Notes under the pieces: model-generated
Seen by the model: the letters and a program-made list of their open reading frames with translations, nothing else
The model's database searches: none
Told to the model about the DNA's origin: nothing
Shown here: positions 62,534 to 64,000 of the stretch, in pieces
Layout of the letters: each line of letters opens with the position of its first letter
Numbering within the stretch: the first letter of the stretch is position 1
NCBI RefSeq assembly: GCF_006494425.1
Contig: NZ_VHIV01000008.1
Coordinates: 95,022-159,021 of the forward strand
Direction of reading: 5' to 3'
Length of the DNA: 64,000 nt
Source of the DNA: Bacillus dicomae
GTDB lineage: Bacteria; Bacillota; Bacilli; Bacillales; Bacillaceae_G
Made by a program: the position numbers and the translations under genes

Positions 62534-63355
62534 ATGACAACTACAATTACTGTCGGTAATTATAAAGGTGGCGTTGGTAAAACAACGAATGCCGTACTAA
62601 ATGCATATGAGTTTGCAAAGAAAGGGAAGCGAACACTACTTGTTGACCTTGATCCACAAAGTAATGCTACAAAATCCCTCATGTTAACAAAATCCATCTT
62701 AAATCCCGATGAAGTGGTAACAATTGAAAAAACTTTAATGAAAGGGATTCAAGAGGGAACTTTAGAAGGATTAGAAGTTGAAATTATGGAAAATTTATAC
62801 TTGATTCCGTCTTATGTAGATTTTCAGGATTTTGCAAAGTTTCTATATAAATATTGTTCTTCAGAAATAGAAGAAGATTACTACTTTAAAAACTTACTTG
62901 AAAAAATTAAACATAACTATGATTACATTTTTATTGATGTTCCACCAATGTCAATTGAAGTTACAAAAAATGCAGTAGTTGCTTCTGATTATGTACTTAT
63001 AGCACTACAGACACAAGAACGATCTCTTACGGGTGCTGAAAATTATGTTAATGAACTTGTAAAATTAAAAGAACAATATAACCTTGATATTGAAGTTGTA
63101 GGCATTCTTCCCGTACTATTGAAAAATAACGGGAAAGTAGACCAATATATTATGGAAAATGCTCGTGAAGTTTTTGGCGAGGAAAATCTATTTAAAAACA
63201 TTGTCCCACAAATGGAGCGTATTAAAAGATTCGATGTTAACGGTATTACTGAGAGAGATCGTCATGATTTAAATGTAATTGAACTATATGAAAAAATTAG
63301 TGATGAATTATTAGAACGTATAGAATTATTCGAGAAATTAAAGGTTGGTGTATAA
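62534..63355 (+). CDS. parA: ParA-family partition ATPase
   Basis: This 273-residue protein has a deviant Walker A (NYKGGVGKTTNAVLNAYEF), TLLVDLDPQSNATKSLM and YDYIFIDVPPMSIEVTKNA, as in ParA/Soj proteins. It has no N-terminal HTH, so operator binding must be done by the partner. It forms an operon with the small gene 2 bp downstream. It segregates the plasmid by nucleoid-based transport. Confidence 0.93.
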   Translation: MTTTITVGNYKGGVGKTTNAVLNAYEFAKKGKRTLLVDLDPQSNATKSLMLTKSILNPDEVVTIEKTLMKGIQEGTLEGLEVEIMENLYLIPSYVDFQDFAKFLYKYCSSEIEEDYYFKNLLEKIKHNYDYIFIDVPPMSIEVTKNAVVASDYVLIALQTQERSLTGAENYVNELVKLKEQYNLDIEVVGILPVLLKNNGKVDQYIMENAREVFGEENLFKNIVPQMERIKRFDVNGITERDRHDLNVIELYEKISDELLERIELFEKLKVGV

Positions 63356-63356
63356 G

Positions 63357-63689
63357 ATGACAGAACCAAAAAAAATAGGATTATTAAGTAGAAAGAATTT
63401 TACTCCTGAACAATCTTATCAGTCACCTGAGGAAAAACAACAAATAGAAACAACAAAGGTGAAAACACAAGCGCAAGAACAAAAAAAGACAAAAGAAAAA
63501 AAAGCTTTTAAGAACCAACAAGGCAGTATTAAAATTTCCAATCAATCCAAAGAAGAACTTGAAGCACTAATGAAAATTACCAATACTAAATATAATTATG
63601 AAATAATTGATTTACTTATTGATTGGTATGTCGAAAAAGAATTAACCCCTACACAAAGGAAAAAATTTAAATTACTAACAGAGATTTAA
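63357..63689 (+). CDS. Small ParB-like (RHH) centromere-binding protein
   Basis: This protein has 110 residues from the ATG at 63357. The N-terminal ~60 residues are basic and disordered (KTQAQEQKKTKEKKAF). The C-terminal ~50 (SIKISNQSKEELEALMKI, then NYEIIDLLIDWYVEKEL) resemble a ribbon-helix-helix fold. ParA-stimulating partners of this kind have a flexible basic arm and bind iterons. The repeats flanking this operon are its likely sites. Confidence 0.78.
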   Translation: MTEPKKIGLLSRKNFTPEQSYQSPEEKQQIETTKVKTQAQEQKKTKEKKAFKNQQGSIKISNQSKEELEALMKITNTKYNYEIIDLLIDWYVEKELTPTQRKKFKLLTEI

Positions 63690-63709
63690 CTAAATATATC
63701 CCTATTTAG

Positions 63710-64000
63710 AAATATCCACTTTTCTAAATAGGGATATTTCTATTTTTTATTCTACCCTCTATTCCTCTGCTAAAACTTATTCTTCTACTTCACTTTCTTC
63801 TAGGGTTTTCATTTCTAATATCACCTGTTTATTACATCTCGTTCATTTTTTAAAAAGGGATATTTCCACTTTTCTAAATAGGGATATTTCTATTTTTTAT
63901 TCCACCCTCTATTCCTCTGCTAAAACCTATTCTTCTACTTCACTTTCTTCTAGGGTTTTCATTTCTAATATCACCTGCTTTTACATCTCGTTCATTTTTT
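63710..64000. repeat. 150-bp tandem direct repeat with iterons
   Basis: Two nearly identical 150-bp units (63721 onward and 63871 onward) each start with TTTCTAAATAGGGATATTTC and run through TTCTTCTAGGGTTTTCATTT. The second is cut by the window end. Downstream copies of the par iterons suggest a second cluster of partition or handcuffing sites. Confidence 0.85.

Overview
The window is low-GC Firmicute DNA (roughly one third G+C, strong AGGAGG ribosome sites, frequent TTG/GTG starts). Its gene families (UvrX/YolD pair, DUF5065 and DUF4236 proteins, Rap-Phr, AimR, CsaA) point to the Bacillus cereus group. It carries ParA with a small DNA-binding partner, a primase-type Rep, a MobP-like relaxase, a type IV coupling protein and a nearly complete VirB-like channel. 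It is therefore most likely part of a large self-transmissible plasmid.

Layout. 1-4.1 kb: LexA-controlled uvrX-yolD, then a truncated second copy of the same pair. Between them sits a secreted proprotein with a 4-TM partner (possible bacteriocin/immunity). 4.1-9.5 kb: DUF4209 and DUF2971 genes, a small HTH protein with twin operators, a serine resolvase and a diverged tyrosine recombinase. 9.6-13.3 kb: an EamA exporter behind a leader-peptide attenuator, CsaA, a second HTH protein, a secreted protein and a CPBP protease. 13.3-24.2 kb: topoisomerase III, a toprim protein, an ArdC-like protein, relaxase, accessory DNA-binding proteins and a probable oriT (22.88-23.07 kb). 24.3-37.4 kb: conjugation channel (VirB8-like, VirB1, VirB4 split in two, VirB3-like, VirB6 with a huge repeat tail, VirD4). 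37.7-48 kb: VirB2-like pilin, a Tad-like set (TadA, TadB, TadC and pseudopilin-like proteins), several tiny membrane peptides and a 1415-residue exported protein. Nearly all of 13-49 kb is on the minus strand.

48-57 kb is regulatory. It holds a possible long structured RNA with an rrn-type boxA, an arbitrium-type AimR receptor with its AimP pre-peptide, two convergent small-RNA candidates, and a Rap-Phr pair. Two peptide-sensing systems of the RRNPP superfamily on one conjugative element suggest that transfer, maintenance or host development is tied to local plasmid density. 57-64 kb holds secreted and zinc-ribbon proteins, a protein with three Hfq/Sm-like repeats, Rep with an attenuator, a small RNA with twin identical loops beside it, and the par locus with AT-rich iterons and a 150-bp tandem duplication running off the window end.

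The strongest candidates for novelty are the arbitrium-type module on a plasmid with its convergent RNAs, the triple Sm-like protein, the twin-loop RNA beside rep, the boxA-led structured RNA, and a shared C-terminal tail on proteins encoded near the relaxase. No homology search or folding program was run. All assignments come from reading motifs, and pairings were counted by eye.
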